NCBI GenBank assembly: GCA_018609935.1 | Contig: JAHENH010000056.1 | Span: 1-18,889 of the forward strand | Origin: Halobacteriales archaeon | Lineage (GTDB): Archaea > Halobacteriota > Halobacteria > Halorutilales > JAHENH01 | DNA length: 18,889 nt | Direction of reading: 5' to 3' | Shown here: one piece after another, positions 1 through 7,161 of the stretch | How positions within the stretch are numbered: the first letter of the stretch is position 1 | How the letters are laid out: every line of letters begins with the position of its first letter | Program-made: the position numbers and the translations under genes | Notes under the pieces: generated by a model | The model's database searches: none | Seen by the model: only the letters and a program-made list of their open reading frames with translations | What the model was told of the DNA's origin: nothing

Positions 1-1
1 A

Positions 2-508
2 GACAAAAATAAAGATATATATAATCTATCTATAGATAAAGAATCTGTAGCTCCAGGACAAAACCTTTCTATAGAGAGATATGGAGAATGTGTAGCCGGT
101 CTTTCACTAGAAGAAATACCAGATCAATTTAGTCTTATATCACAGGATTCAACTGGGTTTTTTGCAGCATTCGACAACGACAATGATGGACATAATGAAA
201 GCATTGGTTGGGCTTTTGAGACAGTACAGCCTTCTGTTTCTTCAAAGGCTATATTTAGTGTATCTAGCAATATAGAGCTTGGAAGTTATAGTTTTGTGGC
301 TGTAGCAAAAAACAAGTCTACCATTAGAGAAAAATTTAATATATCTATAGCGGAGACTGGATCGATTATAGATAGTTATGACGAAAACAATAATGGACGG
401 ATAGATAGCAGCGAAATTAGAAATGCTATACAGGATTTTTTATTTAATGATTCTTTAAATAGGGATGATTTGCAGGTTTTGATTAAGGATTTTGTTTTGA
501 ATAGCTAG
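2..508 (+). CDS. C-terminal part of a surface protein with EF-hand-like module (5' partial)
   Basis: The frame is open from base 2 to a TAG at 506-508, so the gene begins outside the window. The first ~100 residues are Ser/Asn/Asp-rich and beta-like, as in extracellular archaeal proteins, and include an acidic stretch reading DNDNDGHNE. The end holds an EF-hand-type loop, DENNNGRIDSSE, with acidic or amide residues at positions 1, 3, 5, 9 and a Glu at 12. It is followed by a helical tail (EIRNAIQDFL, then LNRDDLQVLIKDFV). This loop-plus-helix C-terminus is common on large secreted haloarchaeal and methanogen proteins, where it is thought to bind calcium. The function of the full protein cannot be told from this fragment. 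Its stop shares bases with the stop of the convergent minus-strand frame ending at 505 (CTAG). Confidence 0.75.
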   Translation, partial: DKNKDIYNLSIDKESVAPGQNLSIERYGECVAGLSLEEIPDQFSLISQDSTGFFAAFDNDNDGHNESIGWAFETVQPSVSSKAIFSVSSNIELGSYSFVAVAKNKSTIREKFNISIAETGSIIDSYDENNNGRIDSSEIRNAIQDFLFNDSLNRDDLQVLIKDFVLNS

Positions 509-768
509 TTTTGTTTTAGTTCTTCTATTTCTTCTATGCTGTCTATGGTGTCGAATGTTTTTTCTACTTTGTTTGGGATTTGTGAGCTACAATCAGGGTT
601 GTCACATTCTATTATCAAACCAGTTTTTTTAGAGATATTTATTAGATTTTTTAGTGAGAGGTTTTGTTTTTTTCTTGATCTATTCTTTTTTCTATGTTTA
701 GGTTTATATAATTTTTTTCTTGTTTTATGTATGTTTTTGTTTATCTTTTTTCTTTTTTTAGGAAAATT
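505..768 (-). pseudogene. In-frame continuation beyond TAA: Lys-rich linker and CxxxxC tail
   Basis: Directly after the TAA at 769-771 the same minus-strand frame is open for 87 codons to a TAG at 505-507. The first ~45 residues are strongly basic (KKRKK, TRKKLYK, HRKKNRSRKKQN). The end has a protein-like segment, TGLIIECDNPDCSSQIPN, followed by an acidic helix (SIEEIEELKQN). No ATG or GTG lies in this frame; a TTG at 616-618 could start only a 37-residue peptide. I read it as the C-terminal half of the 769-1047 gene separated by a nonsense codon. A separately translated peptide or stop readthrough remains possible. The CDNPDC pair of cysteines could bind a metal; that is a guess. Confidence 0.4.
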
Positions 769-1047
769 TTATAGTTCTAAGTCTTGGTTTTTTTCAATTT
801 CTAATATATCTTCAATTTCTATATTTTCAAGTAGGTTTTTTAATTTATTTGTAAAACTTGAATTACGTTCTTGTTCAAATTTTTTTGCAAAGTTTTCCAT
901 TTGGTTAGTAAAATTATTTTCTAATTTTTTTGAGATGGCCTCTATTTGAGTATTAAAATCTTTTAACGTAGGGTATTCGTATTCATCGCCTTTTGGTTCG
1001 AGTTTTTTTGCTAATTCTGACAGGTCTTCATCGTTTTCGTTTTTCAT
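769..1047 (-). CDS. Small charged coiled-coil protein (first half of an interrupted frame)
   Basis: A 92-residue frame starts at ATG 1047. The N-terminus is acidic (NENDEDLSELAKKLE), followed by a long predicted amphipathic helix rich in Lys/Glu/Asn (roughly residues 30-85), which looks like a coiled coil. It stops at TAA 769-771, and the same frame then stays open for another 87 codons down to 505. The protein may therefore originally have been about 180 residues. I do not recognise a family. No partner gene lies in the same direction; it converges with the surface-protein gene on its 3' side. Confidence 0.55.
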   Translation of the reverse strand: MKNENDEDLSELAKKLEPKGDEYEYPTLKDFNTQIEAISKKLENNFTNQMENFAKKFEQERNSSFTNKLKNLLENIEIEDILEIEKNQDLEL

Positions 1048-1277
1048 ATTTAATTTGCTAGTATTATTGTTATTTACAATAAGTCTTCTTGTTCAAATAC
1101 AGTTGTTTTTATGAATTTTCTTCTATCAAAATATTTTCTATTATATAGGTGGTTTGAAGCCAAAAGATTAAAAAAATAAAATTAATCTCCACAGAATTCT
1201 TCCAATCTATAAAACCTATCAGTAATTCTTTTATTAATTCAAATAACTTTTAATAAAAAAATATTTAATCTTTTATA

Positions 1278-4178
1278 ATGGAAGATATAATTCAAGTTTT
1301 GCATATAGATGACAAACCAGATTTTACAGAACTAACAAAACAATTTTTAGAAAAAGAAAACGAAAACATCCAAGTCACCACTGAAAACAGTGCCAAAGAT
1401 GGACTTGAAAAACTTAAACAAAAAAATATAGACTGTATAATTTCAGACTACAAGATGTCAAATACGGATGGATTAGAATTTCTAAAAAGGGTACGTGAAA
1501 ACCACCCAAATCTTCCTTTTATATTGTTTACAGGTAAGGGGTCAGAGGAAATAGCAAGTAAAGCTATATCAGCTGGTGCAACTGATTATCTACAAAAACA
1601 AGGTAGTAGTGATCAATATACAATTCTAGCAAATCGCATCAAAAACGCTGTTGATACATACCACTCAAAAAAAGAATTGAAAGAAAAAAACAGAGAATTA
1701 GAGACATTGATAAGTAACCTTCCTGGAATAATTTATAGATGTGAAAATACTCCAGAATGGCCAATGAAAAGAATAAAAGGGAAAATAGAAGAAGTTGTTG
1801 GGTATATACCAGAAAAAATACGAAATAATGAAATACTCTATGGAGAAGACATAATACATCCAGAAGACAAAGACAAAGTATGGAAAGAAGTACAAGAAGC
1901 TATATCTGAAAAAAATTCATTTGAAATAACATACAGAATAAAAACTAAAAATAATAATATAAAGTGGGTATGGGAAAGAGGACAAGGAATATATGAAAAT
2001 GGAGACCTGAAAGATATAGAAGGCTTCATAACAGATATAACAAAACTAAGGAGACATAAGGAAAACGTTGAATATCAGCGGTCTGTTCTTGAGTCCGTTA
2101 TTGGAACTGTAGATAGTGGAGTTTTAGTGGTTGATAAAAACCGCGAATTTTTCACATACAACCAGCAATTTGTTGAGATGTGGGACATACCCGATGAAAT
2201 AGTAGAAGCTGAGGATGATGAAAAGGCGTTACAGTCAGTAGTTAATAAGGTTGAAGACCCAGAAGAGTTTCTAGAAAAGGTTGAATATTTCTATGATAAC
2301 CCCAAAGAAACAGGACACGATTTAATATATCTTTCTGATGGACGAATCTTTGAACGATATACTGCGCCAGCAAAAACTGAAGATACTTATTATGGTAGAG
2401 TCTGGACATTCAAAGACATAACAGAAAGAAAGAAACATGAAAAAGAACTTAGATTTTTTAAGGAAATAGTAGATAATGCAGGGACAGGTATAGTAGTAAT
2501 AAATAGGGATGGAAGGTTTGAGTATGTAAACAAGGCCTATGCAGACATATTTGATACAGAAAAACAAAAAATAGAAGGTATGGATGTATGGGATGTAAAC
2601 CCTGAATTTAAAAAAGAACTATTTGAAGATTATTGGAATTCATATAACCAAGGAGAAGTAAAAAAAAGAGATGCTATAAATGAAATTAATGATAGGAAGG
2701 TTCCTGTAGAAATAATTACAACAAGAGAAAAGATACAGGGGGAGCCATACAACTTTGGGACTGTATCGGATATAACAGAACGTAGAAAACGGGAGAAAGA
2801 ACTTAGAGAGGAACGTGCGTTGACAAAAAGTATTTTTAGATCTATACCTGATCTTGTCTTTGCTTTTGATACAGATGGGAATTTTTTAAGAATAGCTGAA
2901 AGCAACATAGAAGTTACAGGTTATACAAGGGAGGAACATGAGGATTTATCGCCAAGGGATTTCTTTGAGGGAGAAGACAGAAAAAAAATCACGAAAGCTA
3001 TATATAGGAGTTTAAATAGTGGTGAGCCACAAAAAATAGAGGCGGATCTAGTCACAAAAGATGGGGAAAAAATACCCTATGAATTCAGTGCGTCTAGAAT
3101 AGAAGATGAAAATGGAGAAATACTTGGTATAGCAGGTATAGGACACGACATAACAGAACACAAAGAATATGAAGAAGAACTTGAAAGATATGAAAGGATT
3201 ATAGAAACAAGTGGTGATCCAGTATATACATTAGATAAAAATGGTTGTTTTACATTTGTAAATGAAGCATATGAAGAACTATCAGGATATTCTAGAGAGG
3301 AACTAATTGGAGAACATGTTTCGATATATATGGATGAAAGTGATATAAAGAAGGGTAAAAGAAAGATAAAGGAATTACTAGAATCTGAGGAGGGAACAGG
3401 AACTATTGAAATGGACATAATAACCAAAGATGGAGAAAGAAAACATACGGAAGCACATATTGCAATATTACCATTTAAAGAAGAATTTAGAGGTACTATA
3501 GGAATAATAAGGGACATAACGGAACGTAGAAAACGTAAAAATAAGCTAAAACGACAGAAAAGAGATCTTGAGAGGAAGAATAGGCATCTGGAGGATTTTG
3601 CAGGTTTAATATCACATGAACTACGTAATCCATTAAATATAGCACAGATGAATCTGGATTTTCTTGAAGATAAAAAACCAGTACAAAAAACAAAGAATTC
3701 TCTAGATAGGATAGAGGAGATTATTGATCGTCTTTTAATGTATACCAAGATGGGAAAATCAATAGAGGAAACACATACTGTAGAGCTAGATAGGATGGCG
3801 AGAAATTGTTGGAATACTACAATATCCACAGATAGTTGTAGTCTATTGATAGAGGATGAGATAGAGTTTGAGGTTGATCCTAAGATGGTAAGACATCTAC
3901 TGGAAAATTTATTTAGAAATGCAATAGAACATGGAGAAGCATCCACAATAAAAATAGGTAAAATAGAAAACGGATTCTATATAGAAGACAACGGCACAGG
4001 AATCCCAGAAGACAAAAGAAAAAAAATATTTACCGTAGGATATTCCGATAAGGGAGATACTGGTCTTGGTCTAGCCTTGGTAGAACAGATAGTTATAGGA
4101 CACAACTGGAATATATCTCTAGTGGAAAGTTCTACTGGTGGTGCCAGATTCGAAATCACCAATATACAACCCAAATAA
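1278..4178 (+). CDS. Receiver-(PAS)5-histidine kinase signalling protein
   Basis: A 966-residue cytoplasmic two-component protein without membrane segments. Residues 1-125 form a receiver domain with acidic pair D11/D12, phospho-acceptor D57 (IISDYKMS), T85 (LFTGKG) and K107. Five PAS domains follow at about 142-253, 267-380, 392-497, 515-625 and 638-747. Each ends in a typical DIT(E/K) linker with basic helices (TERRKREKEL). A coiled coil leads to the HisKA box (FAGLISHELRNPL, H780) and an HATPase_c domain with N box (ENLFRNAIEHG), DNGTGIP and GDTGLGLAL. All key catalytic residues are present. The architecture is the familiar archaeal type in which a receiver is fused in front of sensor PAS domains. 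Ligand or redox input is unknown, and no separate response regulator lies nearby. A T/A-rich box near 1248-1256, about 26 bases before the ATG, suggests a leaderless transcript. Confidence 0.93.
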   Translation: MEDIIQVLHIDDKPDFTELTKQFLEKENENIQVTTENSAKDGLEKLKQKNIDCIISDYKMSNTDGLEFLKRVRENHPNLPFILFTGKGSEEIASKAISAGATDYLQKQGSSDQYTILANRIKNAVDTYHSKKELKEKNRELETLISNLPGIIYRCENTPEWPMKRIKGKIEEVVGYIPEKIRNNEILYGEDIIHPEDKDKVWKEVQEAISEKNSFEITYRIKTKNNNIKWVWERGQGIYENGDLKDIEGFITDITKLRRHKENVEYQRSVLESVIGTVDSGVLVVDKNREFFTYNQQFVEMWDIPDEIVEAEDDEKALQSVVNKVEDPEEFLEKVEYFYDNPKETGHDLIYLSDGRIFERYTAPAKTEDTYYGRVWTFKDITERKKHEKELRFFKEIVDNAGTGIVVINRDGRFEYVNKAYADIFDTEKQKIEGMDVWDVNPEFKKELFEDYWNSYNQGEVKKRDAINEINDRKVPVEIITTREKIQGEPYNFGTVSDITERRKREKELREERALTKSIFRSIPDLVFAFDTDGNFLRIAESNIEVTGYTREEHEDLSPRDFFEGEDRKKITKAIYRSLNSGEPQKIEADLVTKDGEKIPYEFSASRIEDENGEILGIAGIGHDITEHKEYEEELERYERIIETSGDPVYTLDKNGCFTFVNEAYEELSGYSREELIGEHVSIYMDESDIKKGKRKIKELLESEEGTGTIEMDIITKDGERKHTEAHIAILPFKEEFRGTIGIIRDITERRKRKNKLKRQKRDLERKNRHLEDFAGLISHELRNPLNIAQMNLDFLEDKKPVQKTKNSLDRIEEIIDRLLMYTKMGKSIEETHTVELDRMARNCWNTTISTDSCSLLIEDEIEFEVDPKMVRHLLENLFRNAIEHGEASTIKIGKIENGFYIEDNGTGIPEDKRKKIFTVGYSDKGDTGLGLALVEQIVIGHNWNISLVESSTGGARFEITNIQPK

Positions 4179-4232
4179 ACACATATATATTAAGAATTAA
4201 GTATAGTTATAGTTGCTTGGATTGACAGAAAA

Positions 4233-4251
4233 CATTGGAATATATCCAATG
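4233..4251. repeat. Inverted repeat, 7-bp arms
   Basis: CATTGGA (4233-4239) and TCCAATG (4245-4251) are exact reverse complements around a 5-base ATATA spacer. They lie 55 bases after the kinase stop. It could be a protein-binding site or an mRNA 3' hairpin; no oligo-T follows immediately. Confidence 0.5.
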
Positions 4252-4328
4252 AAAATATATGGTATTTCTTGATACGTTAAATTGGTTAGCTAGAAAACTT
4301 ACTGATCCTTACTTATCATACATCTCTT

Positions 4329-4345
4329 ACAGGGAATTTTCCTGT
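4329..4345. repeat. Inverted repeat, possible 3' hairpin followed by T-rich DNA
   Basis: ACAGGGAATTTTCCTGT pairs end to end with one G-T wobble and is followed on the plus strand by ATTTATTTTT. It could help end transcripts coming from the kinase gene, though archaeal termination usually needs only oligo-T. Confidence 0.35.
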
Positions 4346-4521
4346 ATTTATTTTTGAGATGTCTATTTTCATTTTCTTAGTATTTCTAATTTATTTTTTG
4401 TTATTGATTTTTGTTTTGTTTCATTTATGGGTATAATTGAGACAAATATTTTTATTAGTATTTTTGTTAATAATTTTGTTGTTAATCTGTTTTTTGTGGT
4501 TTAGATGTGTGCGTTTTTTAC

Positions 4522-4531
4522 AGTATCCGTA
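4522..4531 (+). repeat. AGTATCCGTA word upstream of resolvase remnant (copy 1)
   Basis: The same ten bases occur at 8035-8044. Each copy lies 56-66 bases before the ATG of a serine-resolvase remnant (4588 and 8091). The shared position suggests a common ancestral upstream element, promoter or recombination site, rather than chance. Confidence 0.4.
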
Positions 4532-4587
4532 CAGTCTGTGCGTAAACCCAACCTTTTAAGTATTAAGTATGTATGTGCGGATAGACC

Positions 4588-4860
4588 AATGAATATAGCA
4601 TTTTATACACGGGTATCAACACAGGAACAAAACCTATAAAGACAGATAGATAAAATCCAGGAATATACAGAGAAAACCTTTGATGGGTATACTCCAGAGC
4701 TCTATAAGGATAAGGCTACAGGTACAGAAACCACACTATGGAATATCACCAAAAATTAATGGATAGGACTGCTGAAAAACTCAAACAAAATAGTTGTGAG
4801 CTACACATAATAGATGAAGGTATAATAATGAAGCCGTTGATGATGATCCATCTGCACTGA
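4588..4860 (+). pseudogene. Decayed serine site-specific recombinase (resolvase)
   Basis: The translation from ATG 4588 begins MNIAFYTRVSTQEQNL, the classic N-terminus of serine recombinases, with the nucleophile Ser in RVST. A TAA then interrupts, and the same frame continues with RQIDKIQEYTEKTFDG and YKDKATGTETT, matching the usual KDK-TGT motif. A frame change follows, then YHQKLMDRTAEKLKQNS and CELHIIDEG, matching the LHIIDEG strand of the catalytic domain. About 25 residues that normally lie between LMD and RTAE, holding the conserved SRIARS-type segment, are missing, and the C-terminal half is gone. The gene is therefore inactivated by a nonsense codon, at least one frameshift and deletions. 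It marks old mobile DNA next to the HicA remnant. Confidence 0.75.
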
Positions 4861-4897
4861 AACCGGACGCCACTTGGTTTAAAGAATAAATTATAAA

Positions 4898-5009
4898 GTG
4901 GTGAAAGTTTTGGTGCGTAGGACTTTCGGGTAAAGAAATAATTAAAGCACTACAAAAGTTTGGTTTTTATAAGGACAGACAGAGAGGAAGCCATGTATCA
5001 CCTAAATAG
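4898..5009 (+). pseudogene. hicA: HicA-type mRNA interferase toxin fragment
   Basis: The frame ending at TAG 5007-5009 reads GLSGKEIIKALQKFGFYKDR followed by QRGSHVSPK. This closely follows the HicA core (SGKE-(V/I)IK-L-K-GF-x-x-x-RQ-GSH) and includes the His of the GSH motif that is catalytic in the family. The upstream start region (GTG 4898, VVKVLVR) is one base out of frame with this core, and the protein stops right after GSHV, so about half of the usual ~60-80 residues are lost. No HicB antitoxin frame is intact nearby. This is a dead toxin next to a dead resolvase. Confidence 0.65.
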
Positions 5010-5099
5010 ATATTTTCTTCATTGGTTAACTTCGTATTTAATTTTTATATAGCGTTTTTTGATTTAAGGATTTTGTGTGTTTTTGGTGCTAGGTTTCTA

Positions 5100-5117
5100 G
5101 TCTTTGTTAGTAAAGAC
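5100..5117. repeat. Inverted repeat GTCTTT...AAAGAC
   Basis: Six-base exact arms around a GTTAGT loop. Function unknown. Confidence 0.4.
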
Positions 5118-5186
5118 AAAAAACTATTAGCAAAACCCAACAAAAAACTAAGAAATACACAATACAATAAAGATTACATCATAAAC

Positions 5187-5200
5187 TAGGTTCCAACCTA
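5187..5200. repeat. Near-perfect palindrome TAGGTTCCAACCTA
   Basis: Six-base arms with a CC centre. Function unknown. Confidence 0.4.
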
Positions 5201-5308
5201 TACACCCCACATAAAAAATATAAAAAAATAATGAATAACCATCCAATATAACGTTTACAAATACATAAACCAAAAATCGTTATATAAAACCTAATAGATC
5301 ATATCATT

Positions 5309-5340
5309 TTTGAAGAATGCATAGTAAATTTTTCTTCAAA
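5309..5340. repeat. Inverted repeat, exact 9-bp arms
   Basis: TTTGAAGAA (5309-5317) and TTCTTCAAA (5332-5340) are exact reverse complements with a 14-base spacer, about 180 bases before the ribbon-helix-helix gene. In RNA it would form a stable stem. Confidence 0.5.
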
Positions 5341-5442
5341 TAAAAAGACTAATACAATATAGTATAGCGATTATAAAAGATAGTTTATATTTTTATATCA
5401 CATATATCTTTCCCTCTATATCTTATAATAAAAATATGATTA

Positions 5443-5524
5443 TTTCATACTTTCACGTTTAACTTAGTTGTATGCTAGAAGTCTGACTTAGTTTTATTCA
5501 TACTGTTTCATACAAGTTTCATAT
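5443..5524 (+). promoter_or_regulatory. Repeated TTCATAC / ACTTAGTT elements before the RHH gene
   Basis: TTCATAC occurs at 5444-5450, 5497-5503 and 5507-5513, with a TTCATAT at 5518-5524 running into the ATG. The last three start 10 and 11 bases apart, one helical turn, and the first is 53 bases (five turns) further up. ACTTAGTTnTAT occurs at 5462 and again 24 bases on at 5486. Helically phased direct repeats are what dimers of ribbon-helix-helix repressors bind, so autoregulation by the protein encoded immediately downstream is a reasonable inference. The cluster would overlap the core promoter. Confidence 0.5.
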
Positions 5525-5903
5525 GGCTAGGATTACTGTAACTATTGAGGATAAACATATAGAGTTCATAGATAATCATACTAAATATGATAGTAGATCA
5601 GAAGCTATAAGAGAAATTATAAACAGATATGAGGAACTTAAAGAGAATATGAATAAATATGAATCTAGGATAGAAGACCTTGAAAAAAGCCATACTGAGA
5701 AGGTGGAAACTATAAGAGAGGAATATGAAAAGCAATTACAGGATCTTGAAAGTGAGTATGAAGAGAAAATTGAGAAACTTGAAGGTAAAATAGATCAGAA
5801 GGACCAGACCATTCATAATCTTTCTAGTCAGCTACAGCAATCTAGAGAGATTCAGAAAAGAACTGGTTTTGTGTCTAAAATTAGGAATTGGATAAATCCT
5901 TAA
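5523..5903 (+). CDS. Ribbon-helix-helix DNA-binding protein with coiled-coil tail
   Basis: 126 residues. Residues 1-37 (ARITVTIEDKHIEFID, then a short turn and SRSEAIREIINRY) fit the MetJ/Arc/CopG ribbon-helix-helix fold: one DNA-contacting beta strand and two helices with the SRSEAIR signature. Residues 38-112 are a near-continuous Glu/Lys heptad coiled coil, then a basic tail (KRTGFVSKIRNWINP). Such RHH-coiled-coil proteins are common in archaeal plasmids and integrated elements as regulators or partition-like factors. The ATG is chosen because translation of the RHH strand begins right there and an operator-like repeat cluster lies directly upstream. It is followed after 38 bases by the membrane/Fic pair in the same direction, so it may control that operon. 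Confidence 0.8.
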   Translation: MARITVTIEDKHIEFIDNHTKYDSRSEAIREIINRYEELKENMNKYESRIEDLEKSHTEKVETIREEYEKQLQDLESEYEEKIEKLEGKIDQKDQTIHNLSSQLQQSREIQKRTGFVSKIRNWINP

Positions 5904-5941
5904 AGTAGATTTAGAAAAAATATGATAATTTATGGAAAGTA

Positions 5942-6364
5942 ATGTTTGAAGTGGAGTCTATTTATCGTATTCTTCAGGTTATAGGTTTATCTCTTCCTGC
6001 TATTGCTCTTGATATGACAGTTTTAGTAGAAATACATATGATTACTGGTATAAATATTGCTCCTATTGCTCCTTATTCAGATATGAATGAAGGTGAGAGT
6101 TCAAATGATAGAGAGATAAAGGGTGAACATTATACTTATCGGTTAACAGATGCAGCAAGTCAAACTGATTTTGCCTTATCTTTATTTAGTTTTACTGTAC
6201 TTCTTTTTAGTTCAATTATTTTAATTATTTCTTTGTTTATTCATGTTATGTATATATTAGGAGTTATTTTTACAATAATAGGGTTTGCATCTCTGATTTT
6301 AAGTATAGGTATAACTCTAAAAAATAATATTAAAAATATATTGAAAAATGACAGAAATAAATGA
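5942..6364 (+). CDS. Membrane protein of unknown function, overlapping the Fic gene
   Basis: 140 residues with about three membrane segments: one near residues 9-35, then two hydrophobic stretches at about 78-100 and 103-125. A hydrophilic loop with acidic and polar residues (SDMNEGESSNDREIKGEHYTYR) separates the first from the rest, and the C-terminal tail is basic. I do not recognise a family. The last 17 bases overlap the start of the Fic-domain gene in another reading frame, implying translational coupling and a shared job. It could be the membrane target, anchor or antidote of the Fic protein; nothing in the sequence proves which. Confidence 0.65.
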   Translation: MFEVESIYRILQVIGLSLPAIALDMTVLVEIHMITGINIAPIAPYSDMNEGESSNDREIKGEHYTYRLTDAASQTDFALSLFSFTVLLFSSIILIISLFIHVMYILGVIFTIIGFASLILSIGITLKNNIKNILKNDRNK

Positions 6365-6806
6365 GATATCTATTAGTCCACAAAAAATAATCAAGCGTAA
6401 TCTAGATATTATGAAAGACAGTGATATGGAATATGATAGAATTGGTGATCCATTAAAAACAAGAAAAAACATCAAGAGTAGAAATAACCAAAAAAATCTA
6501 CAAAAAGTTATAGATAATTTTCCATTTGATGAAAATCTTCCCAGTCAATGCAGTTTTTGGATGCATGCACTTGTCGGTAAACATTTTTTCCCTGATGGTA
6601 ACCATAGAACTGCTATCCTGACACTTAGAGGCATACTTAAAGCTAATAATATTGAACCCTGGGAAATAAAAGAAAAAGAAATAACCAATGTGGTAAAAAA
6701 ATCTAAAAAAGCCCGTAGAAACCTATCTATAAATATGGGAAATATCTATCAAAAAGACAGACTGTTTAATGTTTGGAAAGAATACCTTGATAAATATTAT
6801 AAATAA
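6348..6806 (+). CDS. Fic/Doc-family protein
   Basis: 152 residues carrying the Fic core HFFPDGNHRTA (H79, F81, D83, G84, N85, R87), the motif that in this family transfers AMP, another nucleotide-derived group or a phosphate to a target. The His is the general base; Asp/Gly/Asn/Arg hold the metal and phosphates. The helix after the motif (ILTLRGILKANNI) is also typical. Where Doc toxins have Lys in NKR, this protein has His. The length is close to small Doc/Fic proteins. The N-terminal ~60 residues are helical and basic and may stand in for the usual regulatory helix; a clear (S/T)xxxE(G/N) inhibitory motif is not obvious. It starts inside the upstream membrane-protein gene. A toxin or target-modifying role is inferred. 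Confidence 0.8.
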   Translation: MTEINEISISPQKIIKRNLDIMKDSDMEYDRIGDPLKTRKNIKSRNNQKNLQKVIDNFPFDENLPSQCSFWMHALVGKHFFPDGNHRTAILTLRGILKANNIEPWEIKEKEITNVVKKSKKARRNLSINMGNIYQKDRLFNVWKEYLDKYYK

Positions 6807-6821
6807 AAAATAGGATTATTA

Positions 6822-6828
6822 TTTTTTT
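6822..6828 (+). terminator. Oligo-T terminator after the Fic operon
   Basis: Seven T residues 16 bases after the Fic stop codon, the usual archaeal transcription end signal. Confidence 0.5.
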
Positions 6829-6833
6829 GTCTT

Positions 6834-6938
6834 TTAGGCTTTTTTTATGTCTATTTCAACTTCCCCTATCGCTTTATAGATTTCCTTGTTTTCCTCGAAA
6901 TCTTTATCCATGAATTCTTCTATTTCATCTTCTTTCAT
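6834..6938 (-). CDS. Small acidic peptide (34 residues)
   Basis: From the internal ATG at 6938 the frame encodes MKEDEIEEFMDKDFEENKEI and ends VEIDIKKA, an acidic amphipathic helix. Extension to an earlier ATG at 7034 adds a hydrophobic stretch with unlikely composition, so the later start is preferred. The peptide resembles the C-terminal helices of small archaeal antitoxin-like proteins, but I cannot assign it. It may be the end of a broken longer gene. Confidence 0.35.
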   Translation of the reverse strand: MKEDEIEEFMDKDFEENKEIYKAIGEVEIDIKKA

Positions 6939-6964
6939 GTTGTTAAAAGTTAGGGTTAGGGAGT

Positions 6965-7108
6965 TTATAAATATTTCCAACCATAGAAAAATAGCCATAG
7001 ATGTACTGATATTTTTGGGTTTTGCCATACCCATCCAGCATTTTTTATAAAGCCTTCAAATCTGTCACCATGTTTAAAGTCTACATGGTTTTTATGGCGA
7101 AAACTCCA
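6965..7108 (-). other. Open fragment without start codon, possible gene remnant
   Basis: A minus-strand frame between TAA 7109-7111 and TAA 6965-6967 reads FRHKNHVDFKHGDRFEGFIK, then NAGWVWQNPKISVHLW. The composition is protein-like but there is no start codon, and an adjoining frame continues it upstream. I do not recognise the family. It is probably a decayed gene; coding is uncertain. Confidence 0.25.
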
Positions 7109-7161
7109 TTATCATCTTATAGTAAACCATAGTAATGTAAAATTTGTTATAGGGAACCGAG

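Larger units (their letters stand above)
4179..4587. other. Gene-poor stretch with two inverted repeats
   Basis: About 400 bases without a convincing gene. It holds two inverted repeats (annotated separately). There is also a minus-strand frame open from 4500 to a TGA at 4369-4371, with a plausible Lys/Ile-rich translation but no start codon, perhaps the tail of a lost gene. A ten-base word at 4522-4531 recurs before the other resolvase remnant. Confidence 0.4.
5010..5440. other. Gene-free AT-rich stretch with several inverted repeats
   Basis: No credible coding frame. Three inverted repeats are visible: GTCTTT/AAAGAC (5100-5117, 6-base loop), TAGGTT/AACCTA (5187-5200) and TTTGAAGAA/TTCTTCAAA (5309-5340). 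This density suggests regulatory or decayed mobile DNA. Confidence 0.4.

Noticed and set aside
536..949. 137-residue plus-strand open frame rich in Phe/Leu/Ser
   Set aside because: It is antisense to the Lys/Asn-rich minus-strand gene; its Phe-rich composition simply mirrors AAA/GAA codons.
3077..3946. 289-residue minus-strand open frame
   Set aside because: Lies wholly antisense within the histidine kinase gene; Ser/Phe-rich low-complexity translation with no domain.
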